This document shows positions 1 to 6,024 of a DNA stretch of 64,000 nt, in pieces. A model generated the notes under the pieces. That model saw only the letters and a program-made list of their open reading frames with translations. It searched no databases and was not told where the DNA came from. Within the stretch, counting starts at the first letter, position 1. Each line of letters begins with the position of its first letter. The position numbers were made by a program, and so were the translations under genes. Origin of the DNA: a gamma proteobacterium symbiont of Ctena orbiculata (lineage in GTDB: Bacteria; Pseudomonadota; Gammaproteobacteria; Chromatiales; Chromatiaceae); contig QBVC01000034.1 in assembly GCA_003058495.1 (NCBI GenBank), positions 1 to 64,000 of the forward strand, read 5' to 3'.

Positions 1-67
1 ATTGATCGAGGTAGTTGATAGCAACCATGCTGTTTTGGTTGTAGTCGTAAGGAATGAATTTAGGCAT
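1..67 (-). CDS. Transposase N-terminus, partial (IS1182-like)
   Basis: The minus strand opens an ATG frame that runs off the left edge and reads MPKFIPYDYNQNSMVAINYL. A strong AAAGGGAG ribosome binding site lies 8 bases upstream. The PYDYNQ...INYL start resembles the N-terminus of DUF772/IS1182-type DDE transposases; this is recalled from the family, not searched. The remainder, including all catalytic residues, lies outside the window. The 67 bp between this start and the last attC would hold the IS end, so the element appears inserted in or at the end of the integron array. Confidence 0.55.
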   Translation of the reverse strand, partial: MPKFIPYDYNQNSMVAINYLDQ

Positions 68-134
68 TAAATAACTCCCTTTCCTTTGTCTCTATTCTAT
101 CATTCCTTAGGTGAAAATAGGGGTTTTTCTACAG

Positions 135-200
135 CCTCAACGTTGCCTTCAGCGGGACTGGCGCGTTAGCGACTGTGTCCGCTGTAAGGCCTGGTTAAGT
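135..200 (-). other. attC site of cassette 5
   Basis: A 66-bp imperfect palindrome bounded on the plus strand by CCTCAAC and GTTAAGT. It is nearly the same sequence as the attC at 1215-1281, sharing AACGTTGCCTTCAGCGG and AAGGCCTGGTTA. It closes the cassette carrying the two small membrane-protein genes. Confidence 0.8.
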
Positions 201-210
201 GATATTATTT

Positions 211-399
211 TCATATAAATATAACTACCGCTATTAATACTAAAGGAAAGATCCACCAATAGCGTTTTGCATATCCTGTTTGTTGGCTTTTTTGTTCTTC
301 TTCCCTTCCCAAGTAATACGACTTTATAATTAGCAGTACAAGCAATATCCCAACAATTAAAGACAAGATTAATGTTTCCATTATCTGGACTTCCACCAT
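211..399 (-). CDS. Cassette 5 small membrane protein B
   Basis: A 62-residue protein of unknown function. Residues about 7-25 (METLILSLIVGILLVLLII) and 49-62 (WWIFPLVLIAVVIFI) form two hydrophobic helices joined by a charged, Glu/Lys/Gln-rich loop. Its start lies 19 bases inside the end of the preceding frame (381-611), so the two are probably translationally coupled and belong to one cassette. The stop lies 11 bp before the attC. No family was recognised. Two-helix small proteins are common integron cargo and are sometimes toxin-like, but nothing here proves that. Confidence 0.6.
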   Translation of the reverse strand: MVEVQIMETLILSLIVGILLVLLIIKSYYLGREEEQKSQQTGYAKRYWWIFPLVLIAVVIFI

Positions 400-611
400 T
401 GCTTAAGAAAGGAAACAAGACCAAGTCCAACAATAAAAGCTAATAAAGACAATATTTGCCATATTTGGAAAGAATTAGCCCCTGACTTTCCCAGTGTAGT
501 AACGACTTCTGGTGATCCGCTCAACATCTCAGTAAGACCAAAAATGCTGCAATAGAAGCAAGCTATAGCTCCAAGTGCTATGAATACTGAAAGTACTATC
601 TTCTGCACCAT
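381..611 (-). CDS. Cassette 5 small membrane protein A
   Basis: A 76-residue protein starting MVQKIVLSVFIALG. The ORF track extends it to 704, but those codons read back through the attC of the neighbouring cassette; the ATG at 611 lies just inside the new cassette, 7 bp after its R' box. Two predicted membrane helices (about residues 4-26 and 47-68) flank a short polar loop, and the C-terminus is basic (KQWWKSR). The frame overlaps the start of the next small membrane protein by 19 bases. Function unknown; the paired, overlapping layout suggests a two-component unit. Confidence 0.6.
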   Translation of the reverse strand: MVQKIVLSVFIALGAIACFYCSIFGLTEMLSGSPEVVTTLGKSGANSFQIWQILSLLAFIVGLGLVSFLKQWWKSR

Positions 612-617
612 TTTCAC

Positions 618-676
618 ACTTAACGTTCTAATCAGTCGCGCCGCTTTTTGGCGTCGACTGGATTTGGTTGTTAGGC
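618..676 (-). other. attC site of cassette 4, overlapping the gene end
   Basis: Bounded by ACTTAAC and GTTAGGC on the plus strand, with a long central palindrome (CAGTCGCGCCGC...GCGTCGACTG). The last codons of the cassette 4 gene and its stop lie inside the site, so the attC encodes the protein tail QIQSTPKSGATD, a tail type often seen in cassette proteins. Confidence 0.82.
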
Positions 677-1194
677 TTTTCAGCAGTGTTAAACTTGCTG
701 GCAACTTCTTCGTACAGTTGTGATTGACCGACAGATACTCCCAGAACGAATGCTGCTAATAGGAAGCCGACAGTCTTAGCCCATAATGAAAATGGTGCAT
801 GTGTATATAGCCAAGAAAGCGTAATCTTTTGAGGCCACTCAAGCTGTTTCTTTTCTTCTGATGTGCTTTTGGCGGCTTTTGGGTCACCATATTTGTCATA
901 CTTATTTACTATTGTTTCCAATTCAACAATTGTGTCTTGAAGGTCTCGATTAAAGGCGTCTATATGGTCTTTTTGTGATGGGTCATATGTATATGAACCT
1001 TGTTGATAAAATAGCCTGTTTTGTATTGAGCAATTAATCTCATAGCCATTATCTTCAATGCGTTGAATTAGATCTGTAAGGTTGTGCCGCCATTTTCTAA
1101 AAGCTGGATCTTCATCGACTTTTTTGAGATCAAAAAGATTATTTGCCTCCTGTAAATAATCTCTTACTTCTGCTGCAAAGTCTTCGTATTTCAT
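628..1194 (-). CDS. Cassette 4 tail-anchored-like protein of unknown function
   Basis: A 188-residue protein. Residues 1-115 are hydrophilic, rich in Asp/Glu/Lys and predicted mostly helical (many NLFDLKK, IQRIEDNGYE, IVELETIVNKYDK stretches). One hydrophobic segment follows at about residues 142-158 (TVGFLLAAFVLGVSVG). The last 14 residues are translated from the attC site and are probably not part of the original fold. The ATG at 1194 follows a TTTCCT tract rather than a clear ribosome binding site. No family recognised. The gene is AT-rich compared with the chromosome, consistent with cassette origin. Confidence 0.7.
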   Translation of the reverse strand: MKYEDFAAEVRDYLQEANNLFDLKKVDEDPAFRKWRHNLTDLIQRIEDNGYEINCSIQNRLFYQQGSYTYDPSQKDHIDAFNRDLQDTIVELETIVNKYDKYGDPKAAKSTSEEKKQLEWPQKITLSWLYTHAPFSLWAKTVGFLLAAFVLGVSVGQSQLYEEVASKFNTAEKPNNQIQSTPKSGATD

Positions 1195-1214
1195 ATGACA
1201 TTATTTCCTTACAA

Positions 1215-1281
1215 GCCTAACGTTGCCTTCAGCGGAGCAGGCGCGAATGCGACTGCGTCCGATGGAAGGCCTGGTTAGGGC
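1215..1281 (-). other. attC site of cassette 3
   Basis: A 67-bp site bounded by GCCTAAC and GTTAGGG(C). Its arms and centre are close to those of the attC at 135-200. Two near-identical attC sites in one array are expected for a resident chromosomal integron. Confidence 0.82.
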
Positions 1282-1287
1282 TGCGAA

Positions 1288-1725
1288 TTAATTAAATGTT
1301 TGCCAACTTGTAACCTTACCATTTACCGTATAAACGTATTGATTCTTTCTGTATACATGCTGAATATGCACAATATTTCCTGTTACTGATTTATTTTCTT
1401 TCAATGGCTTACCCCAGCTTACATATAAAGCACACTGACTCATACCAGCAGCAACTTTATGCTCAGCTATTAATTCTTGGTCTTGTTTGGATAGTAACCC
1501 TCTTCTGTTTACTTCTTTAAACCAAAGAGATTGATTATGTTTTACTATTTCTTTGTCTTTTTCAGATAAATATTCATTTCTAATTCTGTTTCCACCAGCC
1601 GCTTTACAAGCATATTCATCGTTGAATCTTGCTCCCCAAGTTTCGGCATCTGCTTCAGTTAATCTAGGTATCTCAGCACACCCCGATATAAAAACAACAA
1701 GAAAAACAAAAAGTCTGTAGTTCAT
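1288..1725 (-). CDS. Cassette 3 lipoprotein of unknown function
   Basis: A 145-residue protein with a classical lipoprotein signal: MNYRLFVFLVVFISGC, a short hydrophobic stretch and a lipobox ending at Cys16. The mature part has two more cysteines (in YACKAAGG and SQCALYVSWG). Its C-terminal segment, GKPLKENKSVTGNIVHIQHVYRKNQYVYT, resembles the SmpA/BamE-like 'WGkP' style of small envelope lipoproteins, as far as can be judged by eye. The ribosome binding site is AGGAAAGG just before the ATG. It is predicted to sit in the outer or inner membrane. Flanking attC sites show that it is a complete single-gene cassette. Confidence 0.72.
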   Translation of the reverse strand: MNYRLFVFLVVFISGCAEIPRLTEADAETWGARFNDEYACKAAGGNRIRNEYLSEKDKEIVKHNQSLWFKEVNRRGLLSKQDQELIAEHKVAAGMSQCALYVSWGKPLKENKSVTGNIVHIQHVYRKNQYVYTVNGKVTSWQTFN

Positions 1726-1748
1726 TGCACCTTTCCTCTACTTTTTTG

Positions 1749-1797
1749 CCCTAACGCCGCATTCAGCGGCTTGTCCGCTGAAATGACTGGTTAGTTG
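1749..1797 (-). other. attC site of cassette 2 (short)
   Basis: A compact site of about 50 bp, bounded by CCCTAAC and GTTAGTT(G) with the arms CAGCGG/CCGCTG. It is much shorter than its neighbours and near the lower end of attC sizes. Confidence 0.75.
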
Positions 1798-1800
1798 CGT

Positions 1801-2196
1801 TTACGTTAAACGAGGCCATTTTTTATTTATACCCAATGTTACAATCACAATAACCAGACATACCAAACCATATGGAACCATAAACTCTAAAACAGCACCT
1901 CCCAAATACTGCATAAATTCTGGATTGCTAGATTGAACAAAGACAACCCAGAAAGCACCTACAGATAATAGAATTGCTACAACTAATTTTAGATTTGCTT
2001 TCACGACATAACTTACTAAGCATGTAATAACTGCTGTAACTAACCCAGAGTAATAGTATTGATATTGCAATGTTTGGATGTAACTTTCATCTATTGCTAC
2101 TACAGCACCCATACTACTCAGTGGACCCGTACTGAAAGCGACAACAAGACCGATGAATGCTGAAATAATAACGGCCGTGTATTTGAGTATTGTCAT
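1801..2196 (-). CDS. Cassette 2 four-helix membrane protein
   Basis: A 131-residue protein starting MTILKYTAVIISAF. The ORF track uses a TTG four codons upstream, inside the attC R' box, so the first ATG is preferred. There are four predicted membrane helices, at roughly residues 5-25, 45-65, 69-88 and 105-127, with short loops and a basic C-terminus (NKKWPRLT). No family recognised. As the second cassette from the integrase it could be expressed from the cassette promoter. Confidence 0.65.
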   Translation of the reverse strand: MTILKYTAVIISAFIGLVVAFSTGPLSSMGAVVAIDESYIQTLQYQYYYSGLVTAVITCLVSYVVKANLKLVVAILLSVGAFWVVFVQSSNPEFMQYLGGAVLEFMVPYGLVCLVIVIVTLGINKKWPRLT

Positions 2197-2206
2197 TCTT
2201 GTATGC

Positions 2207-2293
2207 AACTAACGTTTCAGTAACCGGCAGCCGCAGCGCAGCGTAGGCTGTCCGAGCGAACGACAGTGAGCGGGGTTTACTGGCTTGTTAGGC
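2207..2293 (-). other. attC site of cassette 1
   Basis: An 87-bp site bounded by AACTAAC and GTTAGGC. Its long imperfect palindrome (TTTCAGTAA...TTTACTGG, then nested GC-rich arms) belongs to a clearly different attC subtype from the other four, suggesting a cassette recruited from another source. Confidence 0.8.
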
Positions 2294-2299
2294 GATCTG

Positions 2300-2689
2300 C
2301 TACCCAGCACTGCGATCACCACCATTCCTTGATCGACCAGAAACATTTAATTCGGCATGTGGTTTTTTGCGCGAATACTTGCCAGTGCACCTATAAGAAC
2401 TGAGATGCGCATTTTCTGGCTGGTTGCGGATATTGGACCAATATTCTTTTTGAACATTTTTATCAATTTTAACTATTCCTGGATATAAGGTGTCATTTCC
2501 ATCTTTTCGAGGCTTTGATATCCAGTATTCGATACCTGAATTAAGTTCGAAGTAATTCGATTTGTAGCCAACTCCCTTTAGTGACTGAAACTCCAAGCCT
2601 CGGTAATAAAGTGTTTTTCCGGTCTTTGATAATTGAACACGGCAAATCCTGCCATCACCAGTCAAGCCTGCCTTGTCTTCGATATACAT
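2300..2689 (-). CDS. Cassette 1 conserved small protein (YIEDK...YYRG family)
   Basis: A protein of about 129 residues starting MYIEDKAGLTGDGRICRV. An alternative ATG lies five codons upstream at 2704, and neither start has a clear ribosome binding site. The core LSKTGKTLYYRG, LKGVGYKSNYF and EYWISKPRKDG matches a small cytosolic family that I recall as frequent in integron cassettes and as a stand-alone hypothetical protein; its function is unknown. The C-terminal NVSGRSRNGGDRSAG is low-complexity and probably cassette-end sequence. This is the cassette nearest the integrase, hence the most recently acquired and best placed for expression. Confidence 0.68.
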   Translation of the reverse strand: MYIEDKAGLTGDGRICRVQLSKTGKTLYYRGLEFQSLKGVGYKSNYFELNSGIEYWISKPRKDGNDTLYPGIVKIDKNVQKEYWSNIRNQPENAHLSSYRCTGKYSRKKPHAELNVSGRSRNGGDRSAG

Positions 2690-2711
2690 GATTTCGGTTC
2701 TCATTATTTAC

Positions 2712-2780
2712 GCCTAACATTACATTAGACAGAATCTTTACTATTACCAATAGTACGGACGCGGCCTATTGTGCTATTGG
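2712..2780 (-). other. attI recombination region
   Basis: The GTTAGGC core (minus strand, 2718-2712) marks the junction between the attI site and cassette 1. The next 60-odd bp toward the integrase gene lack an attC-type palindrome, as expected for attI. The right boundary is approximate. Confidence 0.65.
2722..2750 (-). promoter_or_regulatory. Candidate cassette promoter (Pc)
   Basis: On the minus strand TTGGTA (2750-2745) and TAATGT (2727-2722) are separated by exactly 17 bp and point into cassette 1. The match to sigma-70 boxes is only moderate; the position in attI is what a cassette promoter requires. Confidence 0.3.
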
Positions 2781-2857
2781 AAGATTCGGCATAGCATAAT
2801 GACTGAAATTGACTGTTTTCGGGCAGGATGCCCAAGCTAGTAACAAGGAGAGTTTTT

Positions 2858-4261
2858 ATGAAAGATGCTTCTGCCATCGTCCATGACCCCACTGCCCGTT
2901 TTTTTGATAACTACCTGAAATGTCTCATTAGCGCTTCCATACCTGAGAAGCAACGCCGCTGGTATGTTAAACGCCTAGAGGATTTCATTAAGGCGCAAAA
3001 TGGCCACAAAATCAAGGCGCTTTCAGTCCTGAATATCCATAACTACTTGGAAATGATAGGCCGCCAAAAACAGCTCTCAGGCTGGCAATTCCACCAATGC
3101 ATCGATGCTATACGGATTCTCTACTGCGATCTGTTGCAGACACCACAGTGTCAGGAAGTCGATTGGCACTATTGGTTTGATTCCGCAAAACAGCTTGAGA
3201 TAGATCATCCAACGACCGCACGTCAGCTCACACCCGAGCAATTATCCTACATCAAAGAACGCAAGGGTGACGGCCCTCTCAATCAGGTGCGAAAGGACCA
3301 CCACTCATTACTGGTTCGTTTTACCCAAGAGATTCGACGGCGAGGCTATGCCTACCGTACAGAACAAATTTATGAACAATGGGTCGGACGTTTCATTCTG
3401 TTTTGCAAGAATCAACCTCCATCTGAAGTGGGGGCTCGCGAGGTAAAACGCTTCCTCGATCACTTGGCCATCCGGCGTCGGGTCAGTGCAAGCACGCAAA
3501 ATCAGGCGCTCAATGCCTTGGTTTTTCTTTATAAACAGGTACTTGAACGCGAACTGGGTGAGTTGGAAGCCTTTACGCGAGCCAAACGGCCGCAAAATCT
3601 GCCTGTCGTTCTCAGTCGTAGTGAAGCAACCGCCCTACTCAACCAACTGACGGGTATTCACAAATTGGTTGTCTCTCTACTCTATGGAACAGGTATGCGT
3701 CTGCTCGAGGGGCTAAGGCTCCGGGTGCAGGATCTCGATTTCGCCTACGGGCGCATCCATATCCATCAGGCCAAAGGCAAGAAGGATCGGTACGTTCCGC
3801 TGCCTAAGACATTGGTTGCCGAGCTGCAACATCAAATCCGTGAGGTCGAGCGGTTGCATACTGAAGATTTGGCTACTGGTCACGGAGAAGTCGTCTTGCC
3901 CGGTGCATTGGCCCGTAAATACCCAAATGCGGGCAGAGAGCTCAAGTGGCAGTTCCTCTTTCCTTCCGGTCGTCTCTCCGTCGATCCCTATGGCGGGGAA
4001 ATTCGCCGCCATCACTTGCATGAAACTGCGATCCAGAAGGCGGTGAAGCGGGCGGCGGCTGCCGCTCAGATCAATAAACGGGTGGGGTGTCATACCCTGC
4101 GGCATAGCTTTGCCACCCATCTGTTGGAGGCCAATTACGACATCCGTACCGTGCAGGCCTTGCTGGGCCATGCCAATGTGTCGACCACGATGATCTACAC
4201 GCATGTGCTCAATCAGCCCGGTGTCGGCGTTCTCAGTCCCCTGGATCAACCCGTTTCATAG
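2858..4261 (+). CDS. intI: Integron integrase IntI with extended N-terminus
   Basis: A tyrosine recombinase that catalyses attC x attI cassette capture and attC x attC excision. The ATG at 2858 follows AAGGAG by 7 bases, giving 467 residues. The usual IntI is about 320-340, so roughly 130-140 residues are extra at the N-terminus and look like a second, degenerate core-binding domain. Catalytic residues are in place: Arg281 (GTGMRLLEG), Lys near 306-308, His412 and Arg415 (CHTLRHSFATHL), His438 (LLGHANV) and nucleophile Tyr447 (MIYTHV). The IntI-specific insertion is present at about residues 345-372 (ALARKYPNAGRELKW), which separates it from XerC/D. It is divergent from the cassettes, as in other integrons. 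Confidence 0.95.
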   Translation: MKDASAIVHDPTARFFDNYLKCLISASIPEKQRRWYVKRLEDFIKAQNGHKIKALSVLNIHNYLEMIGRQKQLSGWQFHQCIDAIRILYCDLLQTPQCQEVDWHYWFDSAKQLEIDHPTTARQLTPEQLSYIKERKGDGPLNQVRKDHHSLLVRFTQEIRRRGYAYRTEQIYEQWVGRFILFCKNQPPSEVGAREVKRFLDHLAIRRRVSASTQNQALNALVFLYKQVLERELGELEAFTRAKRPQNLPVVLSRSEATALLNQLTGIHKLVVSLLYGTGMRLLEGLRLRVQDLDFAYGRIHIHQAKGKKDRYVPLPKTLVAELQHQIREVERLHTEDLATGHGEVVLPGALARKYPNAGRELKWQFLFPSGRLSVDPYGGEIRRHHLHETAIQKAVKRAAAAAQINKRVGCHTLRHSFATHLLEANYDIRTVQALLGHANVSTTMIYTHVLNQPGVGVLSPLDQPVS

Positions 4262-4272
4262 AAATTTAAACC

Positions 4273-4476
4273 ATGAAGCACCATGCGATGGAAACATCCC
4301 ACGTTTGCCTTATCCTATCGGGGAATATCGGTAACCCGGATGCCGCACAGCGCATGGATGCGGGCGAGGCCGAGCTGTCACGGCTGATCGAGGCGGCCGA
4401 TTCGGTGTGTGATCAACGTGGTCAAAAACTCGAGCTGGTGGTTTTTGATAAAGAAGTCGGGAATGGCAAGCCATAG
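4273..4476 (+). CDS. Short unknown ORF downstream of intI
   Basis: A 67-codon frame beginning 11 bp after the integrase stop and ending 7 bp before the tRNA-Phe CCA end. The product (METSHVCLILSGNIGNPDAAQRMDAG...) is soluble, acidic and unlike any family I know. It may be a real gene cotranscribed with intI, a degenerate cassette remnant, or chance coding in a GC-rich junction. No convincing ribosome binding site precedes it. Confidence 0.3.
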   Translation: MKHHAMETSHVCLILSGNIGNPDAAQRMDAGEAELSRLIEAADSVCDQRGQKLELVVFDKEVGNGKP

Positions 4477-4483
4477 ATCTGAA

Positions 4484-4559
4484 TGGTGGCCAGGGACAGA
4501 ATCGAACTGCCGACACGGGGATTTTCAGTCCCCTGCTCTACCGACTGAGCTACCTGGCC
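4484..4559 (-). tRNA. tRNA-Phe (GAA)
   Basis: The minus strand folds as a full cloverleaf: acceptor GGCCAGG/CCTGGCC, D-arm AGCTCAGTCGGTAGAGC, anticodon loop CTGAAAA (anticodon GAA), T-arm TTCGATTC and an encoded CCA. It is 76 nt with no intron or odd pairing. The integron module lies directly downstream of it. Confidence 0.97.
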
Positions 4560-4624
4560 TTTGAGAGGAGGGCGTATTAAACCGGGGTTACCAGATGGAG
4601 TCAAGTCTGCGCCCCCGTTGGAGC

Positions 4625-4891
4625 TTACTGGGGGCGGTAGTCGGGGGGCGGTTGCGCGCCCTCGCCGAAGAAGAACTGCTCCATCTGTTCCTCGAGAAAC
4701 TTGCGCGCCTGGGGGTCGACCGGGCTGAGACGGTGTTCGTTGATCAGCATGGTCTGAAAACGCAGCCACTCCTGCCAGGCCTCCTTGGAGACGTTGTCGA
4801 AGATGCGCCGTCCCAGTTCGCCGGGGTAGGTCGGGCGCTCCAGCCCTTCGGCCTCGCGATTCAGTTTGACGCATTGCACGGTACGGCTCAT
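4625..4891 (-). CDS. yggX: Probable Fe(2+)-trafficking protein YggX
   Basis: An 88-residue cytosolic protein of normal family length. It has the diagnostic N-terminus [17 protein letters not shown] with its conserved Cys7, followed by [14 protein letters not shown]-type and [18 protein letters not shown] segments. YggX is linked to iron handling and to protecting Fe-S enzymes from oxidative damage. Its start overlaps the mutY stop by four bases (ATGA), the usual mutY-yggX coupling. MutY itself carries a [4Fe-4S] cluster. Confidence 0.94.
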   Translation of the reverse strand: MSRTVQCVKLNREAEGLERPTYPGELGRRIFDNVSKEAWQEWLRFQTMLINEHRLSPVDPQARKFLEEQMEQFFFGEGAQPPPDYRPQ

Positions 4892-6024
4892 GGGGCCACT
4901 CCTTCGGATTGCTGTTCGTTGTTGAGCTGTCGGATCTCGCTGAGGATGCGGCTCACCGGGGCGGCCAGTCCGAGATCATCGGGTCGTGACAGGTTATACC
5001 AGACCCTTGCGCCCCTATCCATGAGGCCATTTACAGGGTTTTTCATTGCCATCACCACCGGGGTGATGTCGAGGTGAAAATGGGAGAAGCTGTGGCGTCT
5101 TGGAAGCAGGCGGGCCCGCTCCTCCGCCTCGTAACCCAGCACTTCCCGGCACCAGCTCTCAAGAGACTGATCCTGTGGTGACTCGGGCAGGCTCCAGAGA
5201 CCGCCCCAGACACCGCTGGGGGGGCGCTGCTCGAGCAGGATGGCGTCGCTGCCGTCGCTGAGGATCACCATCCGGGTGGCGCGCACCGGCAGCGCCTTTT
5301 TCGGCTTGGGTGCGGGATAGCGTGAGGGATCGCCCTCGGCCAGGGCCTGGCAGCTTGCCGTTAACGGGCAGGCCTCGCAGGCCGGTCTCCCCCGCAGGCA
5401 GCGGGTGGCGCCCAGGTCCATCATCGCCTGGTTGTATTCCGCGGTGCGCGCATGGGGGGTCAGGGTTTCGCTCAGCCGCCACAGCCGTTGCTGCACCTCA
5501 GAGCGGCCGGGCCAGCCGGGAACGGCGAAGTGGCGCGCCAGGACCCGCTTTACATTGCCGTCGAGGATCGGGGCATATCCGCCGAAGGCGAGGGAGCGGA
5601 TCGCCCCCGCGGTGGAGCGGCCGATGCCGGGCAGGGTCTGCAGCGTCTCGATATCCGCCGGCACCCTACCCTGGTGCTGCGCCATGATCTCTCTCGCCGC
5701 CCGGTGGAGGTTCCTCGCCCGGGCGTAGTAGCCCAGCCCGGACCAGTGGTGCAGCACCCGGTCCCGTTCGGCCGCGGCCAGGGCGGCGACATCGGGGAAG
5801 GCCGCCATGAAGCGCCGGAAGTAGCCGATCACGGTGTTCACCCGGGTCTGCTGCAGCATGATTTCGGAGACCCAGACCCGGTAGGGATCGCGGGGACGCT
5901 GCCAGGGGAGATCCTTGCGGCCATGGTCATCGAACCAGGCCAGCACCCGCCGTGCGAACGCCTCGGCACACTCGGGAGGGACTGGGGATCCTGCCCGGTT
6001 CGTCGTCTTCGCCGCGGCCATCAA
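4888..6024 (-). CDS. mutY: A/G-specific adenine glycosylase MutY
   Basis: A base-excision repair enzyme that removes adenine paired with 8-oxoguanine. It has 378 residues with a helix-hairpin-helix glycosylase domain: catalytic Glu in [12 protein letters not shown], the Hh[13 protein letters not shown], and catalytic Asp in [12 protein letters not shown]. The [4Fe-4S] ligands have the exact C-x6-C-x2-C-x5-C spacing ([17 protein letters not shown]). The C-terminal NUDIX-like 8-oxoG recognition domain contains [11 protein letters not shown]. The gene overlaps the asmA-like gene upstream and yggX downstream by four bases each, so the three form one operon. The first 20 or so residues are dispensable by alignment and the true start may be slightly downstream. 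Confidence 0.97.
   Translation of the reverse strand: MMAAAKTTNRAGSPVPPECAEAFARRVLAWFDDHGRKDLPWQRPRDPYRVWVSEIMLQQTRVNTVIGYFRRFMAAFPDVAALAAAERDRVLHHWSGLGYYARARNLHRAAREIMAQHQGRVPADIETLQTLPGIGRSTAGAIRSLAFGGYAPILDGNVKRVLARHFAVPGWPGRSEVQQRLWRLSETLTPHARTAEYNQAMMDLGATRCLRGRPACEACPLTASCQALAEGDPSRYPAPKPKKALPVRATRMVILSDGSDAILLEQRPPSGVWGGLWSLPESPQDQSLESWCREVLGYEAEERARLLPRRHSFSHFHLDITPVVMAMKNPVNGLMDRGARVWYNLSRPDDLGLAAPVSRILSEIRQLNNEQQSEGVAP

Larger units (their letters stand above)
135..4261. mobile_element. Chromosomal integron: integrase plus cassette array
   Basis: An integron integrase on the plus strand faces away from a run of small minus-strand genes. The genes are separated by sites with RYYYAAC at one end and GTTRRRY at the other, the simple-site signature of attC. 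At least five cassettes are complete. They are visibly AT-richer than the flanking chromosome, have little intergenic space and encode small unrelated proteins, all typical of cassettes. The core chromosome (tRNA-Phe, yggX, mutY) begins just beyond the integrase. No resistance gene, transposon ends or qacE/sul segment is seen, so this looks like a sedentary chromosomal integron rather than a class 1 mobile integron. Confidence 0.88.

Noticed and set aside
2800-2857. LexA box upstream of intI
   Set aside because: CTGTTTTCGGGCAG has CTG-N8-CAG, not the required CTG-N10-CAG, so SOS control of this integrase is not supported by the sequence.
4422-4874. 150-aa minus-strand ORF across tRNA-Phe and yggX
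   Set aside because: It reads through the tRNA gene in a different frame from yggX.
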